A DNA stretch of 64,000 bases. It comes from Treponema succinifaciens DSM 2489. Its GTDB lineage: Bacteria; Spirochaetota; Spirochaetia; Treponematales; Treponemataceae. Below are positions 26,740 through 36,050 of this stretch, piece by piece; position 1 is the first letter of the stretch, and every line of letters starts with the position of its first letter. The stretch lies in assembly GCF_000195275.1 (NCBI RefSeq), contig NC_015385.1:1318501-1382500 (forward strand). Reading direction: 5' to 3'. The notes beneath the pieces were generated by a model. The model searched no databases. It worked only from the letters and a program-made list of their open reading frames with translations, and was not told the DNA's origin. The position numbers and the translations under genes are program-made.

Positions 26740-27891
26740 ATGCGTGCTACAAGAGCTTTGATTCATTTGGGCAATTTAAAAAATAATATTATAGAAATTA
26801 AAAAGTGCTTAAAGCCTGAAACAAAAATGTGCGTTGCTGTAAAAGCCGATGCCTACGGACATGGAGCTGTCCCTTGCGCGAGGGCTGCTCTTGAAGCTGG
26901 TGCGGATTATCTTTCTGTTGCGACTTATGAAGAAGGCGTTGTGCTTAGAAATGCCGGCATTGCTTCTCCTATTCTTATGCTGAGTCTTTGTTCTCCTGAT
27001 GAAGTTGAAGAAGTTGTTTCCGCTGGAATTACGCCTTTTGTTTTTGATGAGGAATACATAGAGCTTTTTTCTTCCGCTTGTAAGAAACTCGGAATAAAAA
27101 AATTTGAAGTTCATCTTGCGGTTGATACTGGAATGGGCAGAATCGGCTGCCTTCCTTCCGAAGCTGGAAATATCGCTCTCAAAATAAAAAACTGCGGAAA
27201 TCTTGTCTTGGGCGGAACTGCGACTCATTTTGCGCTTAGTGACTGTGTTTCAGAAAAAGGAAAATCGTATACAAAGTTTCAGTTTGAAAATTTTCTTGAG
27301 GCAATCAATAATATAAAATCAGTTGGAATTAATCCCGGGATCTGCCACTGCGCTAATTCTGCAACAACTCTTGATTCCCCGGATATGCATCTTGACATGG
27401 TTCGGCCAGGAATTATTGTTTACGGCTATTATGCTGATGAAGTTTCAAAAGAATATTTAGTTTCAAAAGGAAAAAATGTAGAGTTAAAGCCTGTTATGAC
27501 TTTGGAAAGCTGTGTTTCTTCAATCCGTAAGTTTGAAAAAGGAAAGTTTGCAGGATATGGATGCAGATGGGAAGCCAAATCTGATACCAATGTTGGCGTT
27601 GTTCCAATTGGTTATGCAGATGGATGGTTCAGGCGGTTTTCTGAATGCGGTGTAAAAGTTGCAGTAAATGGAAAAAACTATCCTATTTGCGGGCGCATTT
27701 GCATGGATCAGTGCATGATAGATTTGGGCGCAGATTGTACTGCAAAACGATGGGATAAAGCAGTTTTGTTTGGGGACAGTTCGGACGGAGCTTTGCAGAC
27801 TGCCGATGACATCGCGCATCTTACGGGTACAATTTCATACGAAATAACCTGCGGAATCTCAAAACGTGTTCCGCGTGTCTTTGTTCAGTGA
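26740..27891 (+). CDS. alr: Alanine racemase
   Basis: 383 residues. The PLP lysine motif AVKADAYGHG lies near residue 35. Further family motifs are VDTGMGRIG, FAGYGCRW (catalytic tyrosine) and VPIGYADGWFR, with GRICMDQCMIDLG in the C-terminal beta domain. The enzyme makes D-alanine for peptidoglycan. The ATG at 26740 is used because the promoter places the transcript start at or next to it; a TTG two codons earlier would lie between minus-10 and start site. Its 3' end overlaps the convergent folC by 7 bp. Confidence 0.95.
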   Translation: MRATRALIHLGNLKNNIIEIKKCLKPETKMCVAVKADAYGHGAVPCARAALEAGADYLSVATYEEGVVLRNAGIASPILMLSLCSPDEVEEVVSAGITPFVFDEEYIELFSSACKKLGIKKFEVHLAVDTGMGRIGCLPSEAGNIALKIKNCGNLVLGGTATHFALSDCVSEKGKSYTKFQFENFLEAINNIKSVGINPGICHCANSATTLDSPDMHLDMVRPGIIVYGYYADEVSKEYLVSKGKNVELKPVMTLESCVSSIRKFEKGKFAGYGCRWEAKSDTNVGVVPIGYADGWFRRFSECGVKVAVNGKNYPICGRICMDQCMIDLGADCTAKRWDKAVLFGDSSDGALQTADDIAHLTGTISYEITCGISKRVPRVFVQ

Positions 27892-29318
27892 GAAAACTGA
27901 ATAATTGTTTTCTGTGCCAAAAGGTATTTTTTTACTTCCGCAACAAGATAGAACGATCCTGTAACCAAAACTGTCGCCTTTTCTTCTGCAGCCTTAGAAA
28001 GTATATAGGGAATAGCTTTTAAATAATCAGGAATAGCAGTATATTCTATGCCGGATTTTTCAAAAGCTGCCTTTAGCCGTGGAAAGTCTGATTCTTTTGT
28101 TCCTCCTGGCACTGTTAAAATTATATGGCTGAATTTTCCTTTGAATAATTCCGCTATTTCTTCTGCCTTTTTGTCTGACGCGCAAGCAAAAAGAAGGTAT
28201 GAATCAGTTTTTGCATTTGAAAAAAGGTTGCAGAATGTATCCATTGTAAAACCAATGCTTTTTACAGTATGGGCGCCGTCTAATATTAAGTTTGAAATGT
28301 TTTCAAACCGCGAAGTTGACAAATCGACTGGCTCAAATCTTCCGGGAAGAACAGTTTTTTCAAGACCCTTTTCAATTATACTTTCATCAAGATTTGGAAA
28401 AACTGTTTTTACAGCAAGGGATGCCACAGCCGCATTTCTTGCCTGAAATTCTCCTAGCAGTAAAAGAGAAACATTTAAAGGTCTTGAAAACTTTTCAGAA
28501 TCTAAAGAAAAGCACATTTTTACTGAATTTTGTCTAAAAAAGTATACACCTTGATAATCTGTTGAATTTTGCTGTGTATTTTTGTATACAATTTCAGATG
28601 TTTTACAGTATTCATCAGTAAAAATAATTGGAGCATTTTTTTCTTTTGCAATTTTTCTGAAAACATTTTTTACTGATTCTTTTTGCCCGGAAACAATTAC
28701 AGGAATTTCTTGCTTTATAATTCCCCCTTTTTCTGCGGCGATAAGTTCTTCTGTGTTTCCAAGATATTCAGTGTGTTCAAGTTCAATCTGGCTTATGCAG
28801 CTGCAAAGTGGGGTTATAACATTTGTTGCGTCAAGCCTTCCTCCGAGTCCGACTTCATAAACAGCATATTTTAGGCCGGCATTTTTAAAGCATAGCATTC
28901 CAAGCAATGTTGCAAGCTCAAACCAAGTAACAGGTCGTTTTCCGGGAAGTTCTTCGGTTTTGATAGAAGTTATGCTGTCTATAAGCTGCTTTACTGATTT
29001 TTCATAAACTTCTTCAGGAAAGGGACCGGAGACTGTGCCTATTCTCTCGTTGAAATTCAAAATATGCGGTGATGAATACAAGCCTGTGTAATATCCGGCT
29101 TCCTCCAGAATACAGGCAATCATTTTAGAAATTGAGCCTTTGCCTTTGCTTCCCGCGACATGAAAACTCGGGCAGCAGTCTTGCGGATTGGAAAGTCGTT
29201 TGCAAAGAAATTCCATCGTGTCGAGCCAAAAGATATTTTTCTTGGGTGTTTTCTCAAAATTTAAATATTCTTCTGCAAAGTTTTCAAAAACACCGATAGC
29301 GGATTTTTTTTCATTCAT
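27885..29318 (-). CDS. folC: Folylpolyglutamate synthase / dihydrofolate synthase
   Basis: 477 residues, a Mur-ligase relative. P-loop GSKGKGSISKMIA near residue 57, YEVGLGGRLDATNVI, the ISQIELEHTEYLGNT loop, and LDGAHTVKSI in the C-terminal domain. It adds glutamate to folates. Start overlaps the upstream gene stop (ATGA), placing it as the last gene of the rnz-led operon. Convergent with alr. Confidence 0.92.
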   Translation of the reverse strand: MNEKKSAIGVFENFAEEYLNFEKTPKKNIFWLDTMEFLCKRLSNPQDCCPSFHVAGSKGKGSISKMIACILEEAGYYTGLYSSPHILNFNERIGTVSGPFPEEVYEKSVKQLIDSITSIKTEELPGKRPVTWFELATLLGMLCFKNAGLKYAVYEVGLGGRLDATNVITPLCSCISQIELEHTEYLGNTEELIAAEKGGIIKQEIPVIVSGQKESVKNVFRKIAKEKNAPIIFTDEYCKTSEIVYKNTQQNSTDYQGVYFFRQNSVKMCFSLDSEKFSRPLNVSLLLLGEFQARNAAVASLAVKTVFPNLDESIIEKGLEKTVLPGRFEPVDLSTSRFENISNLILDGAHTVKSIGFTMDTFCNLFSNAKTDSYLLFACASDKKAEEIAELFKGKFSHIILTVPGGTKESDFPRLKAAFEKSGIEYTAIPDYLKAIPYILSKAAEEKATVLVTGSFYLVAEVKKYLLAQKTIIQFSH

Positions 29319-30163
29319 TTGTTTGCCTCTAGGAATTTTTCATAAGTCCATTGGCTTATTGAATATCTGTAGTTTATTGCTTTTATTGCGTCCTTATTTT
29401 TTTCCAGTGAAGAAAAAGAAGGTATGACAATGTACGAATCATCTTTTTTGTAAATTGAATAGATGGCTTTGTTTGTGTTGCTGAATATTTTTGAAATAAC
29501 TTTTTCTGGCTTGATATTTTCTGACGGTGAAAGATACACTAACTGCCCTCTTCTTAGTTTTTCGGAAGTTTTGTTTTCGTCAGTTACGCATAAAGGCTCT
29601 ATGTATGAATCAGCCCAAAACGAAGCGTTCTTAAAAAGAAAATTTGAAACAGAAGTTTTTGCTTCCCAGACTGTTTGTTCTTTTGAAGTCCTGAATGAAA
29701 TTCTTTCAGAAATGGGATCTTCTATTCCAAAGAAAAATTCTGAAACTTTTTCACTTCCATTTTTAAAAAAAGTTATGCGGCATGAATTTTTTTCATCTAC
29801 ACCAAGTCTTGCCCAGGACGAAACTTTTTCAGCTTTTTTATATAGGATATTTTCCTTTTCGGCTTCTGCTAAAAAATTTTTTATTGTCTGAATGTCGCAC
29901 GGCCAGTTTAACGTCATGTTCGAGTCGTCATCTGTTCCAAGCCATATATTGTCTTTTTGGAATATTATAATTTTTTTTCTTTCTTGTGCGTTGTAAATTT
30001 CAACAGAAGAAATTTCTTTGGCATTGCTGATAAATTTCATTTTTGAAGTTTCTGGAATATTTTTTTTTGACAGCGGAAGAAAAAGCAGCAGAAGAACTAG
30101 AACAAGAATTATGTCAAATCCATAAAATATAAGAAGAGCTTTTTTTGATGAAATGCGCTTCAT
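29315..30163 (-). CDS. DUF4340-like membrane-anchored protein
   Basis: 282 residues. A short basic N-terminus and one membrane segment (about 8-30) are followed by an extracytoplasmic domain with the DUF4340 pattern (ISSVEIYNAQERKKIIIFQKD, then WPCDIQTIKNFLAEAEKE, WARLGVDEKNSCRITFF). The ATG at 30163 has a full AAGGAGG box about 7 nt upstream and overlaps the preceding stop (ATGA), so the 24 upstream codons are not used. DUF4340 proteins typically accompany Gld-type ABC transporters, exactly as here. The biochemical role is not known. Confidence 0.75.
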   Translation of the reverse strand: MKRISSKKALLIFYGFDIILVLVLLLLFLPLSKKNIPETSKMKFISNAKEISSVEIYNAQERKKIIIFQKDNIWLGTDDDSNMTLNWPCDIQTIKNFLAEAEKENILYKKAEKVSSWARLGVDEKNSCRITFFKNGSEKVSEFFFGIEDPISERISFRTSKEQTVWEAKTSVSNFLFKNASFWADSYIEPLCVTDENKTSEKLRRGQLVYLSPSENIKPEKVISKIFSNTNKAIYSIYKKDDSYIVIPSFSSLEKNKDAIKAINYRYSISQWTYEKFLEANK

Positions 30164-32391
30164 TTGTTGAACCTCCTTCTCTTTAAAAAGAAAACAAAAC
30201 CTATTGTTAGGTTTATAAATATTGGCAGTACGCACGTTGTAAAAAGTGTTTTTATTGCGGCGTTTCTGATATTTTCATTGCTGATTTTATAAAGTGTTGT
30301 GTTGAATGTGGTTTTTGTTTTTAAGCTTAAAAGTTCATCTTCTCCGTTCAGCATAAAAATTCCATTGCATAAAAAATCAAGGCTTCTTGAATCAACATCT
30401 AAAATTGAATTTGAATTATATGAAAGCAGCGAATCTGAAAAAGCATACTGGTCTGCAAAAAGTATGAGAGATGGATTTTTTTCATTTTCTTTTGTAGTTG
30501 AAGCGCAGACTGCAAAAGTAGAATATTCTTCCTCTGATTCAGCTGACTTTGGAACTGCAAAAGGATTGGTTATAAAATTTTCTGTTCTTGGAATTTGCCA
30601 TGAACGATTGCTTGTAAAAAGAAGCGGGGTTGTTTTTAACCTTTCAATTTCTGCAACTTCATTGTCAATGTCAAAAGCGCAAGGCCAAAAAAGGGAAAGT
30701 CCAGAAAGCGCATTCTCCTGTGCTCTTAAAGAAATCCAAAGCGGATAATTTATGTATTCTGTATGTGCTGATTTTTTATTTCCATTGACATCAGAATTGC
30801 TTGTCATTGTAATTCTTAGATTTGAAATGTCGCAAGTCAAAGTCTGTTTAAAATAAATTCCAAAAGTAAACATAAGCCGCTCAAAAAGCTGATTTGATTC
30901 ATTTTGCTTTACAAACCAGTTGTCTTCGAAATCTATGGAATATGGTTGGCTTGCAATAAAAACTTTTCCGCCGTTGAGAATAAATTTTTCAAGGATTTTA
31001 CAATCAGTTTTTGTAAACTTGTCGCTTCCGAAAATAATCAGCGGAATGTCAGAAAGCTCATCAAACGAAATATCAACGCTTGAATTTTTTTCAGAGGGGA
31101 GCGATGTCTGGATAACTGAAAATCCTTCCGCCTCAAGATATTGAAACGCAAGACTGTATCCGTTTGCAAAAGATGAAGCGCAGACAACTTGAACTGGATT
31201 TTCTTTTTCTTCAATAAGTGATTTTATTTTTCTAGTCAAATCAAATTCAAGCCTTGATATATTCAGCACAAATGGGATTGTTTCGCTTTTTCCAAGGTAG
31301 TCTATTTTTATGGCGGAATAAACATTTGTGATGCTTGCTGAATCCGCGGAAGAAGTTCTAATCGGATAGCCTCTTATTCCTATTTCTGAAAGTTTTTTTG
31401 CAATGTTTTCTTTTGAGGGATTTATAATTTCAACTGAAACTTGTTTTGACTCTACCGCATAGCTTTGTAAAAAATCGGTTACATCTTTTACTTGCGGATA
31501 AAGGCTTTTTAATTTTGGGCTTAAGTAATAAGAAATTGAAACTGGATCTTCAACTTGACTTAAAACTTTTTTGCTGCATTTGCTTACACTGAAATTTTTT
31601 GATGAAGTAAAATCAATTTTAAAATTTAAGTTTTCATTTACAATTGTAAAAAGTAAAAATGAAAATAAAAATGCGCGTTTTAATTTTTTTAAATAAACAG
31701 ACTTGTTTCCTTTTTTGTGTTCCTTAATAAAAAATGCAAGCACGTAAAAAAATACAGCGCATGAAGCAAAAAAAAGAAAATCAGAAATGCTGAAAATTCC
31801 TTTTGAAAAAGAATCAAATCTCCAGGCGAATGAAATGAATTTTATTATTGCGCTTAAAAATTCCGGCGGATTGAAATAAAGCGGAATGTTGTGAACTGAA
31901 TTTATGATTGCAAGAAAAAATGCGGAAACTACAAAAGAAGCTCCAGCGGATTTTATTATGCTGAAAATAAAAATTACAAAAGAAACCGCGGCGGCAAAGT
32001 AAAATAAAATTCCTATGAAACCAATAATAACTTGAGAAATCTCAATATCGCCAAAAAAAGAAACGCAAACTGGAACTAGGCCAGAAAGAAATATTGCAAA
32101 GCAGCAAAGAAGAAAAACTGAAAGAAATTCAGGAAGAAATATAAAAACGGATTTTAAAGTAAAATCTTTTTTTACATTTGAAGAAATCGAAATAAGTCCG
32201 GGCAAAAATAAAATGCAGGCTGGCGGAAATGCTGAAAAAAAACTGTGCAAGTCTGTAGAGCCTGCTCCAAGAAAAAACTGCTGCCCAACAAAAAATCCAA
32301 GGCTTATGAAAATTCCAAATGCGGAAACTAAAATGTATGTGAACGGATTTATTGCAAAGTTAAAAAAATATCTTTTTAAAATAGATTTCAT
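30160..32391 (-). CDS. Fused GldF/GldG-like ABC transporter permease-auxiliary protein
   Basis: 743 residues. Residues 1-240 are a six-segment ABC-2-type permease. A further membrane segment near 245 leads into a large extracytoplasmic GldG/ABC_transp_aux domain (VSISYYLSPKLKSLYPQVKDVTDFL, then GGKVFIASQPYS), and the chain ends in a membrane helix and basic tail (FFLKRRRF). In Bacteroidetes, GldF and GldG are separate proteins needed for gliding; in other bacteria homologous systems have unknown cargo. Here the two parts are one polypeptide. It overlaps genes on both sides by 4 nt. Confidence 0.82.
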   Translation of the reverse strand: MKSILKRYFFNFAINPFTYILVSAFGIFISLGFFVGQQFFLGAGSTDLHSFFSAFPPACILFLPGLISISSNVKKDFTLKSVFIFLPEFLSVFLLCCFAIFLSGLVPVCVSFFGDIEISQVIIGFIGILFYFAAAVSFVIFIFSIIKSAGASFVVSAFFLAIINSVHNIPLYFNPPEFLSAIIKFISFAWRFDSFSKGIFSISDFLFFASCAVFFYVLAFFIKEHKKGNKSVYLKKLKRAFLFSFLLFTIVNENLNFKIDFTSSKNFSVSKCSKKVLSQVEDPVSISYYLSPKLKSLYPQVKDVTDFLQSYAVESKQVSVEIINPSKENIAKKLSEIGIRGYPIRTSSADSASITNVYSAIKIDYLGKSETIPFVLNISRLEFDLTRKIKSLIEEKENPVQVVCASSFANGYSLAFQYLEAEGFSVIQTSLPSEKNSSVDISFDELSDIPLIIFGSDKFTKTDCKILEKFILNGGKVFIASQPYSIDFEDNWFVKQNESNQLFERLMFTFGIYFKQTLTCDISNLRITMTSNSDVNGNKKSAHTEYINYPLWISLRAQENALSGLSLFWPCAFDIDNEVAEIERLKTTPLLFTSNRSWQIPRTENFITNPFAVPKSAESEEEYSTFAVCASTTKENEKNPSLILFADQYAFSDSLLSYNSNSILDVDSRSLDFLCNGIFMLNGEDELLSLKTKTTFNTTLYKISNENIRNAAIKTLFTTCVLPIFINLTIGFVFFLKRRRFNK

Positions 32392-33107
32392 TGTGATTTT
32401 TCCGTGGCAAGAATAAACGCTTCTTCAAGGTTTTTACAGTTAAATTTTTTTACTATTTCTTTTTCAGTTCCGCAAGCCGCGACTTCTCCGTTTGAAATTA
32501 TATAAATTATATTGCACAAAGAAACAGCTTCTTCAATATGATGCGTTGAAAAAATAATTGTCATTGAGCTTGAAAGAACTTTTAGCTTTTTTCTGAACGA
32601 AGCAATTTGCGCCGGATCTAATCCTGCTGAAAATTCATCAAGGACAAGAATTTTGGGAAGCCTGCAGACTGCTTTTGCGAGGCTCGTTCTTTGTTTAAAT
32701 CCTTTTGAAAGTCCTGAAACTTTTTTATTGAAAACTTTTTCTAGTCCGCAAATTTCCGTTGCTTTTTCTACAGTTAGTTCTGCTTCATTTTTTTTCTGCC
32801 CTGAAATTTCAGCTTCAAAAAAAAGAGTTTCTTTTACTGTAAGACTTGAGTCAAGCTCCGGAACTTCTGGAACAAAAGCGGTCAATTTTTTAAATTCATC
32901 TGTTTCTTCTGTTCCGCAAATTCTTACAGTTCCGCTAGTCTGGTAATGAAGTCCGCAAATTGCTTTTAAAACAGAAGTTTTTCCTGCTCCATTGGGTCCG
33001 AGAATTCCAGTGATGGAATTTTTTTCCGCATAGAAATTTATATTTTTACAGGCTGAAAATTTTCCGTAGTCTTTGCAGAAAGAAATCAGTTCAACTTCAT
33101 TCGACAT
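32388..33107 (-). CDS. ABC transporter ATP-binding protein (GldA-like)
   Basis: 239 residues. Walker A GPNGAGKTS near residue 38, signature LSKGFKQR (a degenerate LSGGQ), Walker B ILVLDEFSAGLDP and the switch His in STHHIEEA. It supplies energy to the fused permease encoded next. It starts inside the end of rnz (11-nt overlap) and its stop overlaps the permease start. Confidence 0.9.
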   Translation of the reverse strand: MSNEVELISFCKDYGKFSACKNINFYAEKNSITGILGPNGAGKTSVLKAICGLHYQTSGTVRICGTEETDEFKKLTAFVPEVPELDSSLTVKETLFFEAEISGQKKNEAELTVEKATEICGLEKVFNKKVSGLSKGFKQRTSLAKAVCRLPKILVLDEFSAGLDPAQIASFRKKLKVLSSSMTIIFSTHHIEEAVSLCNIIYIISNGEVAACGTEKEIVKKFNCKNLEEAFILATEKSQ

Positions 33108-34023
33108 AAGGAATCTCTATTCTCATCCTGTCTTTTGTAAGGCGTGCTTCGGGATAAACTTGCTGCGCCTGCTCTAAAAGAACATTAAGCTCTTTGTCGT
33201 TGTAACGCGGACTGTAGTGAATTAGTCCCATTCTTAGTACATTGGCGTCTCTTGCAATTGTGGCTGCTTGCCGGGAAGTCATGTGTTTTTTTTCTTTTGC
33301 CTGATCTTCGCATCCGTCCGCAAACATTCCCTCGCAGATTAAAAGGTCGCTGCCCTTCACTTCTTTTGCAATTGACGGAAGATACATTGTGTCTGTTACA
33401 AAACTGAATTTTCGGCCGCTTCTATTTTTTCCAACAACTTGCTCTGGCTTTATTTCAATTCCGTCTTCATTTACAACGCTTTCGCCGCGCTGAAGTTTTC
33501 CCCACAAAGGTCCTTTTGGAATTTTTAATTTCTCTGCTTCTTCCGGATTGAATTCTCCTGGACGGTCAAGTTCTTCCAGTGTATACCCTACACAAGTTTT
33601 TGTATGCTCAAGCGGAAACGACCTTATATAAAATCCGTCGCCTTCATAGACTACGCCCGGCTCTGTTATTTCCTTTACAACAATCGGATAATTTATATAC
33701 ATATCCAAAACCTTGCGGCTTGTTTCTATATATTCTGCGATTTTCGGCGGACCAAAAATATAAAGTGGCTCGGTTCTGTCAACTTGCGAAGAAAGCATAA
33801 GAATTCCAGGAAGCCCAGTAACGTGATCTGCGTGCGTATGCGAAACAAAAATCGCATTGATTTTTTTCCATTTTAAATTAAGCCGCCTTAAAGAAACCTG
33901 AGTACCTTCTCCGCCGTCAAATAGAAACAAGTCCCCGTCGCGCCGAAGCAAAACTGATGTAAGGTGTCGATATGGCAACGGCATCATTCCTCCGCAGCCC
34001 AAAATAAAAGCTTCCATATTCAT
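33097..34023 (-). CDS. rnz: Ribonuclease Z
   Basis: 308 residues, the normal length of tRNase Z. The N-terminus is MEAFILGCGGMMPLP preceded by MN, then FLFDGGEGTQ, the zinc signature SHTHADHVTGLPG, the exosite region and FVTDTMYLP. It cleaves the 3' trailer of tRNA precursors, consistent with the CCA-less tRNA gene in this window. The ATG at 34023 is chosen because a promoter ends 7 nt before it; no ribosome-binding site is seen. It is the first gene of an operon that continues into the Gld-type ABC genes and folC. Confidence 0.93.
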   Translation of the reverse strand: MNMEAFILGCGGMMPLPYRHLTSVLLRRDGDLFLFDGGEGTQVSLRRLNLKWKKINAIFVSHTHADHVTGLPGILMLSSQVDRTEPLYIFGPPKIAEYIETSRKVLDMYINYPIVVKEITEPGVVYEGDGFYIRSFPLEHTKTCVGYTLEELDRPGEFNPEEAEKLKIPKGPLWGKLQRGESVVNEDGIEIKPEQVVGKNRSGRKFSFVTDTMYLPSIAKEVKGSDLLICEGMFADGCEDQAKEKKHMTSRQAATIARDANVLRMGLIHYSPRYNDKELNVLLEQAQQVYPEARLTKDRMRIEIPYVE

Positions 34024-34030
34024 AGAAACG

Positions 34031-34059
34031 ATTTTATACAAAAAAAAGACTTTCTTCAA
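34031..34059 (-). promoter_or_regulatory. Promoter of rnz, predicting a leaderless mRNA
   Basis: On the minus strand: TTGAAG (34059-34054), a 17-bp spacer and TAAAAT (34036-34031). The ATG begins 7 nt further on, so the transcript should start at or next to the start codon. Confidence 0.6.
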
Positions 34060-34089
34060 TCTAGCGTATTTAGAATTCTTTATGTAACC

Positions 34090-34118
34090 TTGCAAGTTTG
34101 ATTTTTATTTACTATAAT
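34090..34118 (+). promoter_or_regulatory. Promoter of the 34149 gene and sugar-nucleotide genes
   Basis: TTGCAA (34090-34095), a 17-bp spacer and a perfect TATAAT (34113-34118), 30 nt before the TTG start codon. Confidence 0.65.
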
Positions 34119-34148
34119 AATTATTCTTTATTTTTATAGAGGAAAACA

Positions 34149-34904
34149 TTGAAAACTATTTTTAAGAATATTGTTGCCCTTGCTTTATTTTCAGTTGCTT
34201 TTGCCGGCGTTTTTTCAGAATCGCCTTATAATAAAAATTTGTCAGCTGAAGATATTGAATCTTTAAGCAGCGGAAAAACTGTAATAAAAAATACAGGCTC
34301 ATACAAAAAAATGTGCATGAAAGGCGAAAATCCGGGATTGAAAAAAGTTGTGGAAACTGTCAGCAATCTAAAGCCTGCTTATTTTGCGGAAGTAATAAAA
34401 GAATATACTTATGAAGGCAATGAAAATCTTCTTGAGAATTTTTCTTCGCTTGTAATGGATATTCCGTCTTATGCAGGAATTCCTTATTATTCAGAAAGAG
34501 CAGAAGAATGGTACGACTTGTATACTTCCGCGGAAATAAAGTCAGCGCAGAAAGATGGAAATACTCAGATTGTAAATGCCGATTTTGAAATGAAGCCTTT
34601 TGGACTTGTTCCGATGAAAATAACTTCGGAAAAAAACGATGGATATTATTACTATGAGTCAACGAATCTTTCCACAATGCGCTACTACGATAAATTCAAT
34701 TGCGTTAGTCCAGAAAACATGAAGTCGATAATTGTGATTTTCAAGTCTGAAGATAAATGGATTCTTTACGGAATCGGAGCGGTAAAAGCTCCAAGCGTTT
34801 TTTTTCTTAGAGACCGCGTTGACACATCTTTTATGAACAGGATAAAAACTTTCTGCGCCTATTTCTTTGCAAAAATGGATAAGCAGAAACAACAGGAGCA
34901 ATAA
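34149..34904 (+). CDS. Secreted protein of unknown function
   Basis: 251 residues with a clear signal peptide (MKTIFKNIVALALFSVAFAG, cleavage expected near FAGVFS). The mature part is mixed alpha/beta with many Lys/Tyr residues and no motif I recognise. The TTG start has AGAGG 5 nt upstream. It lies directly before the mannose-1-phosphate guanylyltransferase gene with no gap, so co-transcription is likely. The family appears restricted to treponemes, but this is from memory and unsearched. Confidence 0.6.
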   Translation: MKTIFKNIVALALFSVAFAGVFSESPYNKNLSAEDIESLSSGKTVIKNTGSYKKMCMKGENPGLKKVVETVSNLKPAYFAEVIKEYTYEGNENLLENFSSLVMDIPSYAGIPYYSERAEEWYDLYTSAEIKSAQKDGNTQIVNADFEMKPFGLVPMKITSEKNDGYYYYESTNLSTMRYYDKFNCVSPENMKSIIVIFKSEDKWILYGIGAVKAPSVFFLRDRVDTSFMNRIKTFCAYFFAKMDKQKQQEQ

Positions 34905-36020
34905 ATGTGCAATTCAAATTTTACTGATGTTGTGATTCTTGCCGGAGGATTCGGTGAAAGACTTTGGCCCGCTTCAACTCCGGAATTTCCAAAGCAGTTT
35001 ATGGCTTTTGCAGACGGAATTTCTTTTTTGCAGAATGCAGTCATAAGAGCGTTGGCGGTTGAGCCTTCAGGAAAAATTCTAATTATTTCGCGTCCTGAAA
35101 TTTGCGCGGAACTTACAAAGCAAGTTAAAGCTTTAAAAGAAAAACTTTCCGGGCATCAAAAAAAGAAAATTGAAAACGACTTGTACGTAATTGCAGAACC
35201 TTGCTCAAGGCACACTTGCCCGCCACTTTTGCTTGCCTGCAAATTTCTTGAGCTTGCGGAAAAATCAGAGCATTTGATTTTGGTTTTGACAAGCGACCAA
35301 GTTATTTCGCCTTTGGAGAATTTTGTTTCTGACTGCAAGAAAGCCGCGGATTTTGCACATCAGGGAAAATTTGTGTGCTTTGCAATTCCACCTTATGAAC
35401 CTTCAACTGGCTTCGGCTACATAAATATGGGCGAGCCTTTGGACTCAGAAAATTCAGTTTTAAAGATTGAAAGTTTCAAGGAAAAGCCTGACTTGGAAAC
35501 TGCGAAGGCTTATCTTGCGAGCGGAAAATATGCCTGGAACAGCGGAATGTTTGGATTTTCAAATTCGCTTTTTGAATCTGAAATTAAAAAGTACGAAAAC
35601 GAAATGTACGAAGCTTTTAAAGTTTTCGACACTGCCGAATTTCCAAAACCAGAACTTTTAAATTCTATAAAATATATAGAAAACTGGCAGCCGCTTAATG
35701 AAGCCTACAGTTCTGTAAAATCGATTGCGGTTGACAATGCAGTTGCCGAGCGGACACAGAATGCGGTTTGTGTAAAGGCTTCTTTTAACTGGGACGATGT
35801 TGGAAGCTGGGATTCATTTGAAAAATATTTTGAGCAAGGCGAAGAAGAATTTATTTCAGTTGAAAGCGATGGAAACTTTGTTTACTCTGATATGCCAGTT
35901 GCTCTTTGCGGAGTGCAGGATTTGATTGTTGTTGTAAAAAATGGTAAAATCCTTGTTATGAAAAAAGGCGCGAGTTCTTCCGTTAGAAATGTTGTAAAAA
36001 AATTCAAGGAAAAACAGTAA
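34905..36020 (+). CDS. manC: Mannose-1-phosphate guanylyltransferase
   Basis: 371 residues, a nucleotidyltransferase. The signature LAGGFGERLWPASTPEFPKQF lies at residues 11-31, then EPCSRHTCPPLLLAC, FGYINMG, ESFKEKPD, YAWNSGMFGF and FNWDDVGSWDS. It makes GDP-mannose for glycan or lipid glycosylation. Length fits the transferase-only type without the C-terminal isomerase domain. AGGAG lies 7 nt upstream of the ATG. Confidence 0.88.
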   Translation: MCNSNFTDVVILAGGFGERLWPASTPEFPKQFMAFADGISFLQNAVIRALAVEPSGKILIISRPEICAELTKQVKALKEKLSGHQKKKIENDLYVIAEPCSRHTCPPLLLACKFLELAEKSEHLILVLTSDQVISPLENFVSDCKKAADFAHQGKFVCFAIPPYEPSTGFGYINMGEPLDSENSVLKIESFKEKPDLETAKAYLASGKYAWNSGMFGFSNSLFESEIKKYENEMYEAFKVFDTAEFPKPELLNSIKYIENWQPLNEAYSSVKSIAVDNAVAERTQNAVCVKASFNWDDVGSWDSFEKYFEQGEEEFISVESDGNFVYSDMPVALCGVQDLIVVVKNGKILVMKKGASSSVRNVVKKFKEKQ

Positions 36021-36050
36021 AAGCGTTTTTATCTACTTTGGAGCAAAAAA

